A stretch of 64,000 bases of DNA from Notospermus geniculatus. Taxonomy: Eukaryota; Nemertea; Pilidiophora; Heteronemertea; Lineidae. The stretch covers positions 392,887 to 456,886 of the forward strand of contig NMRB01000180.1 in NCBI GenBank assembly GCA_002633025.1, written 5' to 3'. The translations under genes were made by a program, and so were the position numbers. Shown piece by piece: positions 21,001-30,932 of this stretch; position 1 is the stretch's first letter; every line of letters starts with the position of its first letter. Under the pieces are notes generated by a model. The model was not told where the DNA came from. It ran no database searches and saw nothing but the letters and a program-made list of their open reading frames with translations.

Positions 21001-22375
21001 GACGGAAAAGCCTTTGTTTCGAACCAGCGTTGTGAGAATTAAGAAAGCAGTTGTTGCTCTGCATAGTGTCATCAGTTACGGTTCATAGGAGATGATGTCC
21101 TTCATGGATGAACAAACTTGTCGTAATGCCCGATTGATGTAGGCCTAAATGACGTCATCACCGCAACTTGTCGTTCATTTCTTCCTGAGCAACGATAACG
21201 CCAAGGAAATTGTCTGCCGGAACGTCTTGAACGGAAAGCAGTTGAGAGAAACTTTTTTGTGTGCAGAAGAAGGCCCGAAAAATGTGTGTACCGTTGATGT
21301 TGAATTATGAGGGGTCTTGGTAAAAAAGTGGTGTGATCCTTATACAATGAACATAACAAATCAGGGTGCCCAACACCGATTTCAGAGAAGGTGTTACACC
21401 GCAATAAAAACTGAAAATCGGCGATGGGCATTATTAAGTAACCCTGATTTTCGGTGTTTATGGTGAAATGTTGCACCTGCACTTGTTTTACTCTTATGTG
21501 CGACAGGTCAAATATTTTTCCTCCACAAAATGTGAGCATATTCAAACTCAATACCAGAAAAAATACATTTCAAACTCCATCGATTATTCACATTCAAACA
21601 AACAATTCAGCATCAGGTCAGCATTTAGGATCAATTAACCGTGGTGACATGTGGCCAGCGGAAACGTTGGGCCTAAAGAAGATATCTTAAAGTATACCAT
21701 TCTCTTCCATGATTTACATGTGGGCACTACCGATATACACGGTCCATATGTTACCGGTGATTTTATAGGCCTACAGGATAAAAGACAAGTACTGTAGGCC
21801 TATTCATACCGTGCCTGCAGGACATCATGGCTATTTGTCGAGAATAGGACAATTCTATCATCAACAACATTGTTACAAACTTACATTCTTTCCCGATACT
21901 TGAACAACACATGTATCTTGTACATTTACATACATTTCGAAATATTTGTATTTGTATAACGTAACGAATAAATAGTAGGCCTACAAAATCAAGCTAAAAC
22001 AACAAGGAAAAAAGGATAATTTCGGAAAATCATCAACAACTTCAGCATTTCGGTGACTTCGATAATATTTCACATGTACCTCAAGACCAGCAATGTACGT
22101 TTCATTTTTCGACCTAAAGGTACTTGGAAAAAGCTTGATGCTTAAATGGGCCTACTCAGTCTAATTTTTTATTTTTGTTCATCCTTTAATTTCAATCGCC
22201 ATTATTGTATTGGTGACGACAATTAGAGCGCCGTTTACTCACCATCGGTGTCATAGTGGTTCCACACTTCCTGGAATTGCTGGGCTGTGAATTTCTTTAG
22301 TTGCTTTGTATCCTTGTCACGAAATTGCCTTAGAAAATTCTCACATTTATCGGTTGTTTCGTCATTGCTAGCCAT
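18095..22375 (-). CDS. Calbindin/calretinin-type EF-hand protein, exons 1-2, copy B (partial)
   Basis: Exon 1 is 22243-22375 and exon 2 is 18095-18180. Lengths, phases, donors and acceptor match copy A, and the encoded single EF-hand (DTDGNGYIEGSE loop) is intact. Any later exons would have to lie further left, but the duplicated block there runs straight into copy A and contains none that I can recognise. Copy B is therefore probably 3'-truncated: exon 2 ends in phase 0 while copy-A exon 2 needs phase 1, so splicing from B exon 2 into A exon 2 would break the frame. It may be a non-functional 5' duplicate or may make a short single-EF-hand product. Confidence 0.75.
18860..19151. repeat. Inverted counterpart of the 8061-8226 segment
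   Basis: It is bounded by GGTGTGACAGG on the left and GGATTCCTTGCACACC on the right. The interior (for example AACAATAGCCCGCTATTG then CCTCGCTGAACAATAA) is the reverse complement of the copy-A interior. It also contains the 136-bp element at 18878-19013. Confidence 0.85.
18878..19013. mobile_element. Fold-back MITE with GACCTTATTCAC termini
   Basis: Left end GACCTTATTCACGAAGCTCC then CGTAACTT. Right end AAGTTACGGGGGCTTTGTG then AATAAGGTC. Terminal inverted repeats are about 28 bp with few mismatches. The copy-A version of this sequence lacks it: there ATCAGCG and TCCCAGG adjoin on the matching strand. It is a clean insertion after or during divergence of the copies. Confidence 0.85.
19152..20613. 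other. Calbindin intron 1, copy B, left part
   Basis: Unique non-coding sequence co-linear with 8227-9675. No exon, RNA gene or element was recognised apart from scattered AGGCCTA words. Confidence 0.6.
20614..20853. repeat. 60-bp minisatellite, 4 units (copy B)
   Basis: Units start at 20614, 20674, 20734 and 20794 and have the same consensus as the three-unit array at 9676. The first unit again carries GGATCA, so the arrays share their left edge and the change in number is internal or at the right. Both strands are open through all units. Confidence 0.92.
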
Positions 22376-22989
22376 TTCACTAAAATACAGTCAAATACCT
22401 ATATAAATGTGCTTAGATGCTACACTACTTGTAGATCCCTGGCAACCAACAATAAAACTGCCACGCTTTCACGACCGCATTGACAACTGCTGATTGCAGG
22501 GGAAGTATGACGCATGCGCAATATGTGATGTGCCCGGACGTTGTCAACAGGTGGGTCGGAGTTGCAGACTCTGATATCAGCAATATTGATTCTCTCGGCT
22601 GACGGCCAGCAATGGTCTAAGGAATTCTTTGCTTTAAAAGAGCAGTGCATCAGTTAACAGGTGTGATAGAATCTAATACCCCCGTCTTTCTGATGCCCTA
22701 GTGCATCGTTTGTCACAGGATTAAGGGGCTTGGTCTCTCCAGAGTCCTATTCAATGGTGCGGCTTAATCCGTAAATGTGTTGTTGGGGGACATCACGTAT
22801 CGGGGGACATTAGATTCTAGTACACCGGTGACCGAAGATCCTTCACGCCGTGGCGGCGATCGGTAGCTGGTTACACGTGCTAAACAGACTCGATGGAGGT
22901 TCATTAGTCTCCCAATCATTGACCCAATGAGGTCAATGAGTGGAAAGGTTCTTTGAAGTTACCACTTCGACGTACATGTACATGTATAT

Positions 22990-23228
22990 GGACCGATTTA
23001 ATAGACGTTTGCTAAGCTAACCATTGGTTCCACCAAAAAGAGATAGGCGTGCGAAAAATGTATACAACTAAATTTTTCACCAAAAAGGCCCGTTTCTAAG
23101 CTCTGTATAGCGCTTACTATTCATCCAAACAGGGCTTTTTGGTGAAAATTTAGTTGTACACTTTTCGCATGCCTATCTATTTTTGGTGGAACCAATGGTT
23201 AGCTTAGCAAACGTCTATTAAATCGGCC
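22990..23228. mobile_element. Fold-back MITE, family FB-2, copy B
   Basis: Partner of 11934-12171, with the same arms starting GGACCGATTTAATAGACG. It was duplicated with the block rather than inserted independently, since the position and flanks are the same. Confidence 0.88.
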
Positions 23229-23827
23229 TAAGTGTCTCCTTTTTACCATTGATGAACAGCACTGTACTTTGTGTTGCCTCATGCCTAATTCATACTTCCA
23301 AGCCGACCAGTATACAGAACAGAAAATGCTTTCGTTCACACGACTCTGTATGACAAGAAAGAATGTCCCCAGGAAAAAATATCTTAAGAACAAAAGATCC
23401 TATTGTTATATTCTAATCTCTAACGACTGGTTTCTATAACCATGCACTTTAATCCGTCATTCAACAATACGCCTGTTGCGTCTGTAACAAAGCTTTTTCC
23501 GTTGCATAATCGGTGAGGAAGTATGAATTGGGACTCACCACGCTCTTTTGAACAAAGCTTTTTTACGAGTGCGTTGGTGGTCGCTGTTTGGTCTCATGTG
23601 TGCGTGAACGGTATTGGCATGGTAAATGTGTTCGTAGTCGGCCGCCTTGCCCATCTTCTCGGCGTATTCATTAAAACTTGGCTAATCAGGAATCAATCGA
23701 GTCGAACTGCCACCGATTGTTGAACGCTAGTACTACGACTTCAACTATCAAACTGGATTTCGTGGAAGAGGTCGCCACCATGCATCAGCAACACCAGCCG
23801 TAAGCAATTTGCAGAATACAATACAGA

Positions 23828-23930
23828 GTTTTCGCAAAGCCCTCGAAACGCTAACGCGAACGTCTGTCCTTTTGTTCGGTGCTCTCTTCGTGGCATCGAA
23901 CAATGCGTTTGGCGTATCTTTGGTTGCCAC
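23828..23930. mobile_element. Fold-back MITE, family FB-1, truncated copy (copy B)
   Basis: Partner of 12767-12869, equally truncated. It lies about 70 bp before the end of the duplicated block. Confidence 0.73.
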
Positions 23931-24265
23931 GTATTTTTCCCTTCTCAGGGTGGTCGACTCTGCCGTGCCCATCATGATGGGTGCGATATAGAACGTTAGC
24001 AATTATTTTCCAATGATGTAACCGACAATGAAAATCAGTCCAGGGCAAAATAACAAAAATAACTTTATTTACCTTAATGTTGCCGTACACGGTACATACA
24101 CGTATGGGGACTACTGTTGCTACATGGCGTGAAAGTCTATAGGCCTACACGTAAAATTTGATTATGATGTGATGAGAACAAGGGGCGTTGTGTCTTCGTT
24201 CGATACAACCGCTGCACGTAAAAAATCATCCTCACTACAAGTGAGACTGGCCAGATTTTAACTAT

Positions 24266-24380
24266 GGACCCTACTTTAGAATGCTCCTCAACGTAAAGGA
24301 ATTCCTCAAGGCTATTGTTCTGTTTAGAACATAGCCTTGAGCAACTCCTTTACGTTGAGGAGCATTCTAAAATACGGGCC
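24266..24380. mobile_element. Palindromic element (GAATGCTCCTCAACG arms)
   Basis: TTTAGAATGCTCCTCAACG, TAAAGGA and CAAGGCTATGTTC-like words are mirrored by CCTTTACGTTGAGGAGC and ATTCTAAA around a GTTCTGTTTAGAAC centre. Arms are about 45 bp with small differences. No coding content. Confidence 0.85.
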
Positions 24381-25024
24381 TTAACTATTCAGCTATCCAG
24401 TGGCAACCAGCCTGCCACTTTTGCACACTTGTGAGAGGGGTGTAATGAGACATCCGCCTGAGTTATAAAACATGCCAGTATATCAAAAAGAGTAGTTTTA
24501 AGCAAGGAACGGAATGATTTTGAACGGAATCCAAAAACTTGCTGGCCTCTTTTGCACTTCATTCCCGTTGCCGATACCATTCGCATTTTGAATTCCGTTT
24601 GAACTCGTTGTTCCGTTCCGTACTTTAGACAACTACCCTATCGAACGCCTCGAAAAGCAATCTGGCCGCAGATTAATGGCACTGACACGATTGAGGTGAA
24701 GGACTATGTCATGTAAATAAAACCTGTAGACCTACTACATGTATGATAGATAGGGTGTGTGCACAACGCTGCATTGAGTTATCTGCATTGTTTGATCACC
24801 GGCGGAAGGTTTGACATTTGACTCCATAACACTTCAGATTTTGCCGCTATCAGTATTCCCACTCGGCGTTTCCAAACAAAGTGGCTTACGTTGTTTCACA
24901 TTTCACATTTGCAGCCCGTTTACGGGGTACTCAACAAGCTGTTTATCTTTACTAGAAGTACGTGCACTTTACATGTGTATTATGATGTAGACGATGTGAG
25001 GCATCAGTCAGACATTTTGATTCT

Positions 25025-25173
25025 ATAGGGAGGTTGAGATCAACGACTTATCACGGATCCTTATACGTATAGCCTACGGATCGAAATGTACAGAAAATTT
25101 GTCCTCGTTGTACAGATTTCGGTCCGTATACGTAAGGATCCGTGACAAGTCGCTGATCTCAACCTCCCTAATA
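25025..25173. mobile_element. Palindromic element (TAGGGAGGTTGAGATCA arms)
   Basis: The left arm TAGGGAGGTTGAGATCA, GTCCGTGATAAG-like and GGATCCTTATACGTA is mirrored by TACGTAAGGATCCGTGAC and TGATCTCAACCTCCCTA. Pairing is about 65 bp per arm around a short centre. It resembles the neighbouring 25284 element in having a GGGAGGTT/AACCTCCC-type end. Confidence 0.85.
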
Positions 25174-25283
25174 TATGAAAAGTTACCACTCAACACTTGA
25201 AATGCTTACGTACATGTACATGTCAACCATGTAGTTCACTAATAGTAACTACACTGCTACAATGTAAGCGTTGCTGTAATGAT

Positions 25284-25410
25284 ATTACGGAGGTTTCGCA
25301 AGCGCCCGGTTAGGCCCTACGACGACGTTTATCTATTGTGTGGGTATACCCAAACAATAGGTAAAACGTCGTCGTATGGCCTAACCGGGTGCTTGCGAAA
25401 CCTCCCTATT
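25284..25410. mobile_element. Palindromic element (GGAGGTTTCGCAAGC arms)
   Basis: The left arm GGAGGTTTCGCAAGCGCCCG then GTTAGGCC and ACGACGACGTTT is mirrored by AAACGTCGTCGTATGGCC and CGGGTGCTTGCGAAACCTCC around a GGGTATACCC centre. The end resembles that of family FB-1 (TTTCGCAAAGC), but the interior is different. Confidence 0.88.
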
Positions 25411-26127
25411 AAAGAACAAAGACACCTGAAAATACCAATCGTAATCGTAAGCGTAGAAAACCACTGAACTGCGTTTAGTGTTTGATTGAAAAGTTGTATT
25501 TCATGAGTACATATTCAGATTTTTATAAGTCAGAAAACTAGTTTTATAAAGCCATCAACTGACTAGTTTCACGTCATATCCGTCATATCATATTCTCTCC
25601 AGGTTGATTTTTCCTTGACTCATTTTTTTGGGTTTGATCTTGTCACCGTTTCGCTTTCCGCGGAGCCAAAACATCAACGCTTGAATCTTGAAGACGAGGT
25701 ACTCGCCTATCTCCGCGAGGGTCAGGACGCTAGCTCCGAGACAGAGGCCCATTTGGCCACCAAAGTTACCTGCGAATGGAGTTCAGCAAAGTCAGAACAT
25801 TCACATGACATCAAAAATTCATACATTGTACGTGTAAGCGAAACTTATAAATTTTTGATGCTATTTATGTTTGAGATATTGGAGGATATTCCTTCCATTC
25901 GTGAATCAAGTAATCGAAATAAAAAAGAATCAGAGGCCAACGAGGTCACTTCAAGCAACGTACGAAAGGAAAAGTAAATATTGTTTGAGGAATGGCGTCA
26001 TTATTGTACTTACTGAAGAGATGAACTATGGTGGTAATCCTGTGTTGTCTGTATTCCTTCACGGTCAGACGTGAGAAATGAATATCTATCCTAATTGGGG
26101 ACAATCTACAGAACAAACAAGAGGCCC

Positions 26128-26300
26128 ATGGGCCTGGCGCTCAGCTGACAGTTGACTACCAAAGAGAATGACACCTTGGCTCAACAGGTCTTTGAGTAGG
26201 TCACTAGGTCATGAACGTAGGTNCCACCGAAGTAACCTGGTGACGCCTTTTGCAGTCAGTGCTCTGTCGCATGTAAGAAAAAAAAGTGCAATTTTTGATT
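26128..26300. repeat. SINE-like or TE fragment with GAGGCCCATGGGCCT head, interrupted by N
   Basis: The stretch begins AAGAGGCCCATGGGCCTGG and contains TGACTACC and GTCACTAGGTCATG words before an undetermined base at 26223, then continues to an A-rich end near 26280. The palindromic GGCCCATGGGCC head is, as far as I remember, common in short interspersed elements of marine invertebrates. That is recall and was not verified. It lies in intron 6 of channel gene 1. Confidence 0.4.
26223..26223. other. Single undetermined base (N)
   Basis: Sequence reads GTAGGT-N-CCACCG inside a repeat-like stretch. Its true length may be more than one base. Confidence 0.9.
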
Positions 26301-27726
26301 GTCGTAGAGACTAATGTCGTCCTCTCCAACATCTCCCGCTTTCCCATATCTATGGGGAAGATTAGCAGATGTTTCCTGCATGTCGATCGGAGGTTCCGGC
26401 GTGACCATCGCTGATCAACCAGAACGAAAACCGACGAACATGCTGATTGGTCATTCGGTCTGCCATAGTAGGCCTACTCACCCTTTGGTCGATAACCCGG
26501 TTTGCTTTTCCACCAGTTCTCTATAATTTGAAGTTGGGTAATTAGCTGCACTGACACTGAGGCTGTATTCGTTGATACGACAGGGGTTCTTGCAAACTGG
26601 CCGCCCGCAAAATGATGCTTTCAATTCAGATGAAGATAACTCATACTGTAGACTTGCGTTGGTAGTGCAGTTAATCAAGTCCCAGAGTTCGCATGGTCTC
26701 ATCCCTAGAACGACAAAATGGCATTTGTTGGGGTAGCCAGTACTGTTTCAATAGTTGCATATTTCCGTCAATTACTCCAGATTCACAGTTCTAAGACCGC
26801 TTTATAAAATCGGGTCAAAGACTGCCCCGGTAGAGTAGGCCTAGGGATATGCACTGTCAATTCCTCCTGATTGGCTAACCTTGCTGGTGGTGGGAAGTTC
26901 ATTGATAGTCGTTGACGAAGTCGTTGTAGGTCCTGGACATGAATTAGTGACCATCGATCACCTCAGACGACATGGTGTCGTAATTGGTCATTGAACAGTT
27001 TTAATTATCTATAGCCCACGTGGGTTTGGCTTCAATGTGCAGATTTTGCCTTAGATCGATGAATCTTGTGTATGTTGACTTGAACATTCGACATGTATTA
27101 CCTGGTGATAACAAAGCTGCGACTTTGAGTGAGAATCTTTCCATGCTATTTTATCATACATCCATGCCGATCAGAGTACATCTCATCCTCTACCACCCAG
27201 TGATGTAAATAACTGAGATTTTCAGATCAACGGATCGTGATAGTGATTCGATACAAGGAGATGATGTTTCTTTCTAGTAAGCGGTGTGCTTGTCCTTCTC
27301 TTGTTATTTCTGAGGAGAAAACTTACCGTAGTAATAATTTCCCATCAGGTCGAACCTGCCAGCTGAAAAATGACGAATACTACGTACCATCTTGTTCGTC
27401 ACTCAATGTGAAGGGATGGCAGTTACAAGATTTCCTAATGAACGAGACTCGGCATTCTAATTCGCATGCGTCATGGGAATAATCAGGCGAATCCTCTTTG
27501 AGGTCATCTGATGAATCGCACAAACCCCACGGACGTATCTCTTGAAAGTGCTGCAAGGAAGAGAAACACTTCGATACGTCGGCGTTTCATTTCTCCGAAG
27601 ACCGCTATTGTTTTTTAGTATCCGCGCTGCTGCAGAACAACAAGATTGCAGGAATCTGTAGGACTAGACTTACAAATTGCTATTTGAGTCAGTTCCCCAG
27701 AAAGGTTTCGGGAGGGACTGGGGTAA

Positions 27727-27859
27727 TAGGGAGTTTTCGCAAAGCCCCCGAAACGCCAACGGGAACGCCAAACCCATTGTTCGATGCCACGAAGGGAGCA
27801 TCGAACAAAAGGATAGACGTTCGCATCGGCGTTTCGGGGGCTTTGCGAAAACTCCCTAC
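27727..27859. mobile_element. Fold-back MITE, family FB-1, best-preserved copy
   Basis: TAGGGAGTTTTCGCAAAGCC then CCCGAAACGCCAACG on the left and the exact inverse, ending GGCTTTGCGAAAACTCCCTA, on the right. The centre carries CCATTGTTCGATGCCACGA and AAAAGGATAGACGTTCGC. At about 133 bp it defines the family, with nine members in this window. It lies in intron 4 of channel gene 1. Confidence 0.92.
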
Positions 27860-29164
27860 TAAGTAAATAGTTGTTCTATTCATAACTGTTGGGCACTTCA
27901 AACAGTTCACTGTAGGACGACAACTTGCAATGTACAGCAACAGTTCGAGAACTTCAACAGTCTCGAATAGACAACAACTCTAATATGAACTATTGTTCCG
28001 CTTTTCTGGTAATATTTACCTTCTTCACATTCATAGCAACAGACACGTAAGATCCGGGTCGGATCATGTCTCCACGATCCTCTATGTCCTGGAGAGGAGA
28101 ATATCTTGGGTGAACGAGGATCTTCACTCCGTCTACTACGTCTGGATAACCACTTTTTACTGTTGCTAGAATGGAGAGAAAAACCTTAAGCGGCTTCCCA
28201 ACACTCGGGTCTCGGCGGGAGAGCAAGCGAGCCCGTCCAGGAACACAGCGTCCTCGATTTTCCGTTACGAAATGCCAAAATTCCACGCCCATGGTGTAGG
28301 CCTCTCTGCTTATGATGAATACCATTTGAATCCATAGCTGAGATGAGTATCGTTGATATTAATTTAGTGCTGTAAAGTACAATGTACATGTACATGTCCA
28401 TTTATAGCCTTCAAGGGTTCACTGTACGAGATTACGAGCTAAAGTTTCATACCAACCTAAATTTTCATTGGCATTAAGATTAATTTCCATAACTAAACCA
28501 CTATGTGCGCCAGTCGCCTTTACTCTGCCAGCCTTGAAGCGACTTCCCAAGTTGTTGAACGTGAAGCAGCTGCCGGAAGTGGTATAGCTATGAAGAAGAG
28601 CGCCAGAACAATCCACATTTCCATTGGAAGAAGCATTAGGAACGTACAGGCAGCCTTCAATGAAAGATTTTTCATTCTTTCTACTCGCTATATCTAAAAA
28701 TTCTGAAAAATTCCACGGCCTTCCTGAATACTTGGTATATTTCTGGTGAATCCTTTTGACTCTTTCCTCAGTATAATTCCCGAGGTTTAAATCATAATTG
28801 CTGAAACTGTTAAGAAGGTAATCCAAAAGTTCGGTGTCGTTGAATGGAACGTGTAGGTCTGAAAAGAAAGAGAACAAAGGAGGATTGCTATGTGGAAGGA
28901 GCCGTTCCTCGGAATGGAGAAATCCATCCCTTTCACTTTTACTGAGTGTGCAGTATCATGCAGTATTTTCGTCGAATTCACACTTATTCGCCAATTCAAC
29001 AGTTTGGAACCAGCTTGGCTACTTTCCGTGGTGGGCGACGAATTTACCCTAATATAAGTATCCGCCTATTCCATACGCCAAAAAATAATTTTCCTACAGC
29101 AAACTTTTTTTTTAATTGTTTTGTGCGTGCTCATACGTTGCTATACCGTACACACTTTCCATCA

Positions 29165-29202
29165 TACCAAAAATAGATAAGCGAGCTCGCTTATCTATTT
29201 TT
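29165..29202. repeat. Small perfect palindrome inside each arm
   Basis: CAAAAATAGATAAGCGAG is followed directly by CTCGCTTATCTATTTTTG. The mirror copy lies at about 29798-29835. Confidence 0.85.
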
Positions 29203-30141
29203 GATCATGCGAATGTTATACCGAAGTGAGAGGTTCCTCGAAAAGCTGGTTGTGTTTGTTTTACTAGTCGTGCTAATAAGATACCGTAGATATCACATAG
29301 TTTTGTTACCGTGATGTTTGTGTGGGGAACACTCCATCCATCATTGGATTAAATAACGAGAATTGACTCAGTCACTGTATTTACCACAGGGACTTGAGGC
29401 ATGCATTGCAGGGGTGGTGGGTGTGTTACAGAGGTCTAATAACACACCCCCGAGTAATGCCACGGTATACTGACGTATACCTAGGAGAAAAATATATTTA
29501 TTTATTATTTTTCTCCTAGGTATACGTCAGTATACCGTGGCATTACTCGGGGGTGTGTTATTAGACCTCTGTAACACACCCACCACCCCTGCAATGCATG
29601 CCTCAAGTCCCTGTGGTAAATACAGTGACTGAGTCAATTCTCGTTATTTAATCCAATGATGGATGGAGTGTTCCCCACACAAACATCACGGTAACAAAAC
29701 TATGTGATATCTACGGTATCTTATTAGCACGACTAGTAAAACAAACACAACCAGCTTTTCGAGGAACCTCTCACTTCGGTATAACATTCGCATGATCAAA
29801 AATAGATAAGCGAGCTCGCTTATCTATTTTTGGTATGATGGAAAGTGTGTACGGTATAGCAACGTATGAGCACGCACAAAACAATTAAAAAAAAAGTTTG
29901 CTGTAGGAAAATTATTTTTTGGCGTATGGAATAGGCGGATACTTATATTAGGGTAAATTCGTCGCCCACCACGGAAAGTAGCCAAGCTGGTTCCAAACTG
30001 TTGAATTGGCGAATAAGTGTGAATTCGACGAAAATACTGCATGATACTGCACACTCAGTAAAAGTGAAAGGGATGGATTTCTCCATTCCGAGGAACGGCT
30101 CCTTCCACATAGCAATCCTCCTTTGTTCTCTTTCTTTTCAG

Positions 30142-30922
30142 ACCTACACGTTCCATTCAACGACACCGAACTTTTGGATTACCTTCTTAACAGTTTCAGC
30201 AATTATGATTTAAACCTCGGGAATTATACTGAGGAAAGAGTCAAAAGGATTCACCAGAAATATACCAAGTATTCAGGAAGGCCGTGGAATTTTTCAGAAT
30301 TTTTAGATATAGCGAGTAGAAAGAATGAAAAATCTTTCATTGAAGGCTGCCTGTACGTTCCTAATGCTTCTTCCAATGGAAATGTGGATTGTTCTGGCGC
30401 TCTTCTTCATAGCTATACCACTTCCGGCAGCTGCTTCACGTTCAACAACTTGGGAAGTCGCTTCAAGGCTGGCAGAGTAAAGGCGACTGGCGCACATAGT
30501 GGTTTAGTTATGGAAATTAATCTTAATGCCAATGAAAATTTAGGTTGGTATGAAACTTTAGCTCGTAATCTCGTACAGTGAACCCTTGAAGGCTATAAAT
30601 GGACATGTACATGTACATTGTACTTTACAGCACTAAATTAATATCAACGATACTCATCTCAGCTATGGATTCAAATGGTATTCATCATAAGCAGAGAGGC
30701 CTACACCATGGGCGTGGAATTTTGGCATTTCGTAACGGAAAATCGAGGACGCTGTGTTCCTGGACGGGCTCGCTTGCTCTCCCGCCGAGACCCGAGTGTT
30801 GGGAAGCCGCTTAAGGTTTTTCTCTCCATTCTAGCAACAGTAAAAAGTGGTTATCCAGACGTAGTAGACGGAGTGAAGATCCTCGTTCACCCAAGATATT
30901 CTCCTCTCCAGGACATAGAGGA
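30142..30922 (+). pseudogene. Inverted copies of channel exon 3 and part of exon 4 in the right palindrome arm
   Basis: E3 lies at 30142-30543 and the first part of E4 at 30835-30922 on the + strand, identical to the minus-strand exons of gene 1 in the left arm. They point against the gene cluster, have no exon 1 or 2 of their own, and E4 is cut by the N at 30923. They are a by-product of the palindrome, not an independent gene. Confidence 0.85.
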
Positions 30923-30923
30923 N
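30923..30923. other. Single N at the palindrome edge
   Basis: It separates the end of the right palindrome arm (GGACATAGAGGA) from CTTTAGCATTTTATCC, the complement of the start codon of a channel gene. It probably stands for a gap of unknown length holding E1 and E2 of gene 1. Confidence 0.85.
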
Positions 30924-30932
30924 CTTTAGCAT

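Larger units (their letters stand above)
12943..23997. repeat. Tandem segmental duplication, copy B (about 11.05 kb)
   Basis: Direct repeat of 2476-12940. It is about 590 bp longer, mainly through insertions at 14890-15520 and 18878-19013 and one extra minisatellite unit, and shorter where copy A carries the 6765-6995 element and the left arm of the 4820-4895 hairpin. Homology to copy A stops at GAACGTTAG near 23997. Confidence 0.93.
28078..30922. repeat. 2.8-kb palindrome, arms about 1417 bp, 11-nt spacer
   Basis: Bases mirror about position 29500 as reverse complements. The arms start at CCTAGGAGAAAAAT and ATTTTTCTCCTAGG around an A/T spacer of about 11 nt (29495-29505). The left arm contains E4 (part) and E3 of channel gene 1. 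The right arm contains the same exons on the + strand. Encoded frames in the arms are identical. The right arm stops at the single N at 30923, mirroring position 28078. Confidence 0.95.
25588..30932 (-). pseudogene. DEG/ENaC-type channel gene 1, interrupted (exons 3-8 plus start codon)
   Basis: Exons on the minus strand: E8 25588-25769 (TM2, GLCLGASVLTLAEI filter), E7 26014-26105, E6 26482-26704, E5 27388-27550 (CNCHPF), E4 28020-28165, E3 28457-28858. All are open, with splice sites and phases matching the other five genes. Upstream there should be E2 and E1. Instead the DNA folds back at 29500 into an inverted copy of E3 and part of E4 up to a single N at 30923. Directly beyond the N lies ATGCTAAAG (30932-30924), the first three codons of a normal E1, with its upstream region. 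TM1, the HG motif and the FPAVT segment are thus missing from the window. The break looks like an assembly fault rather than a real null allele, so the gene may be intact in the animal. Confidence 0.85.
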
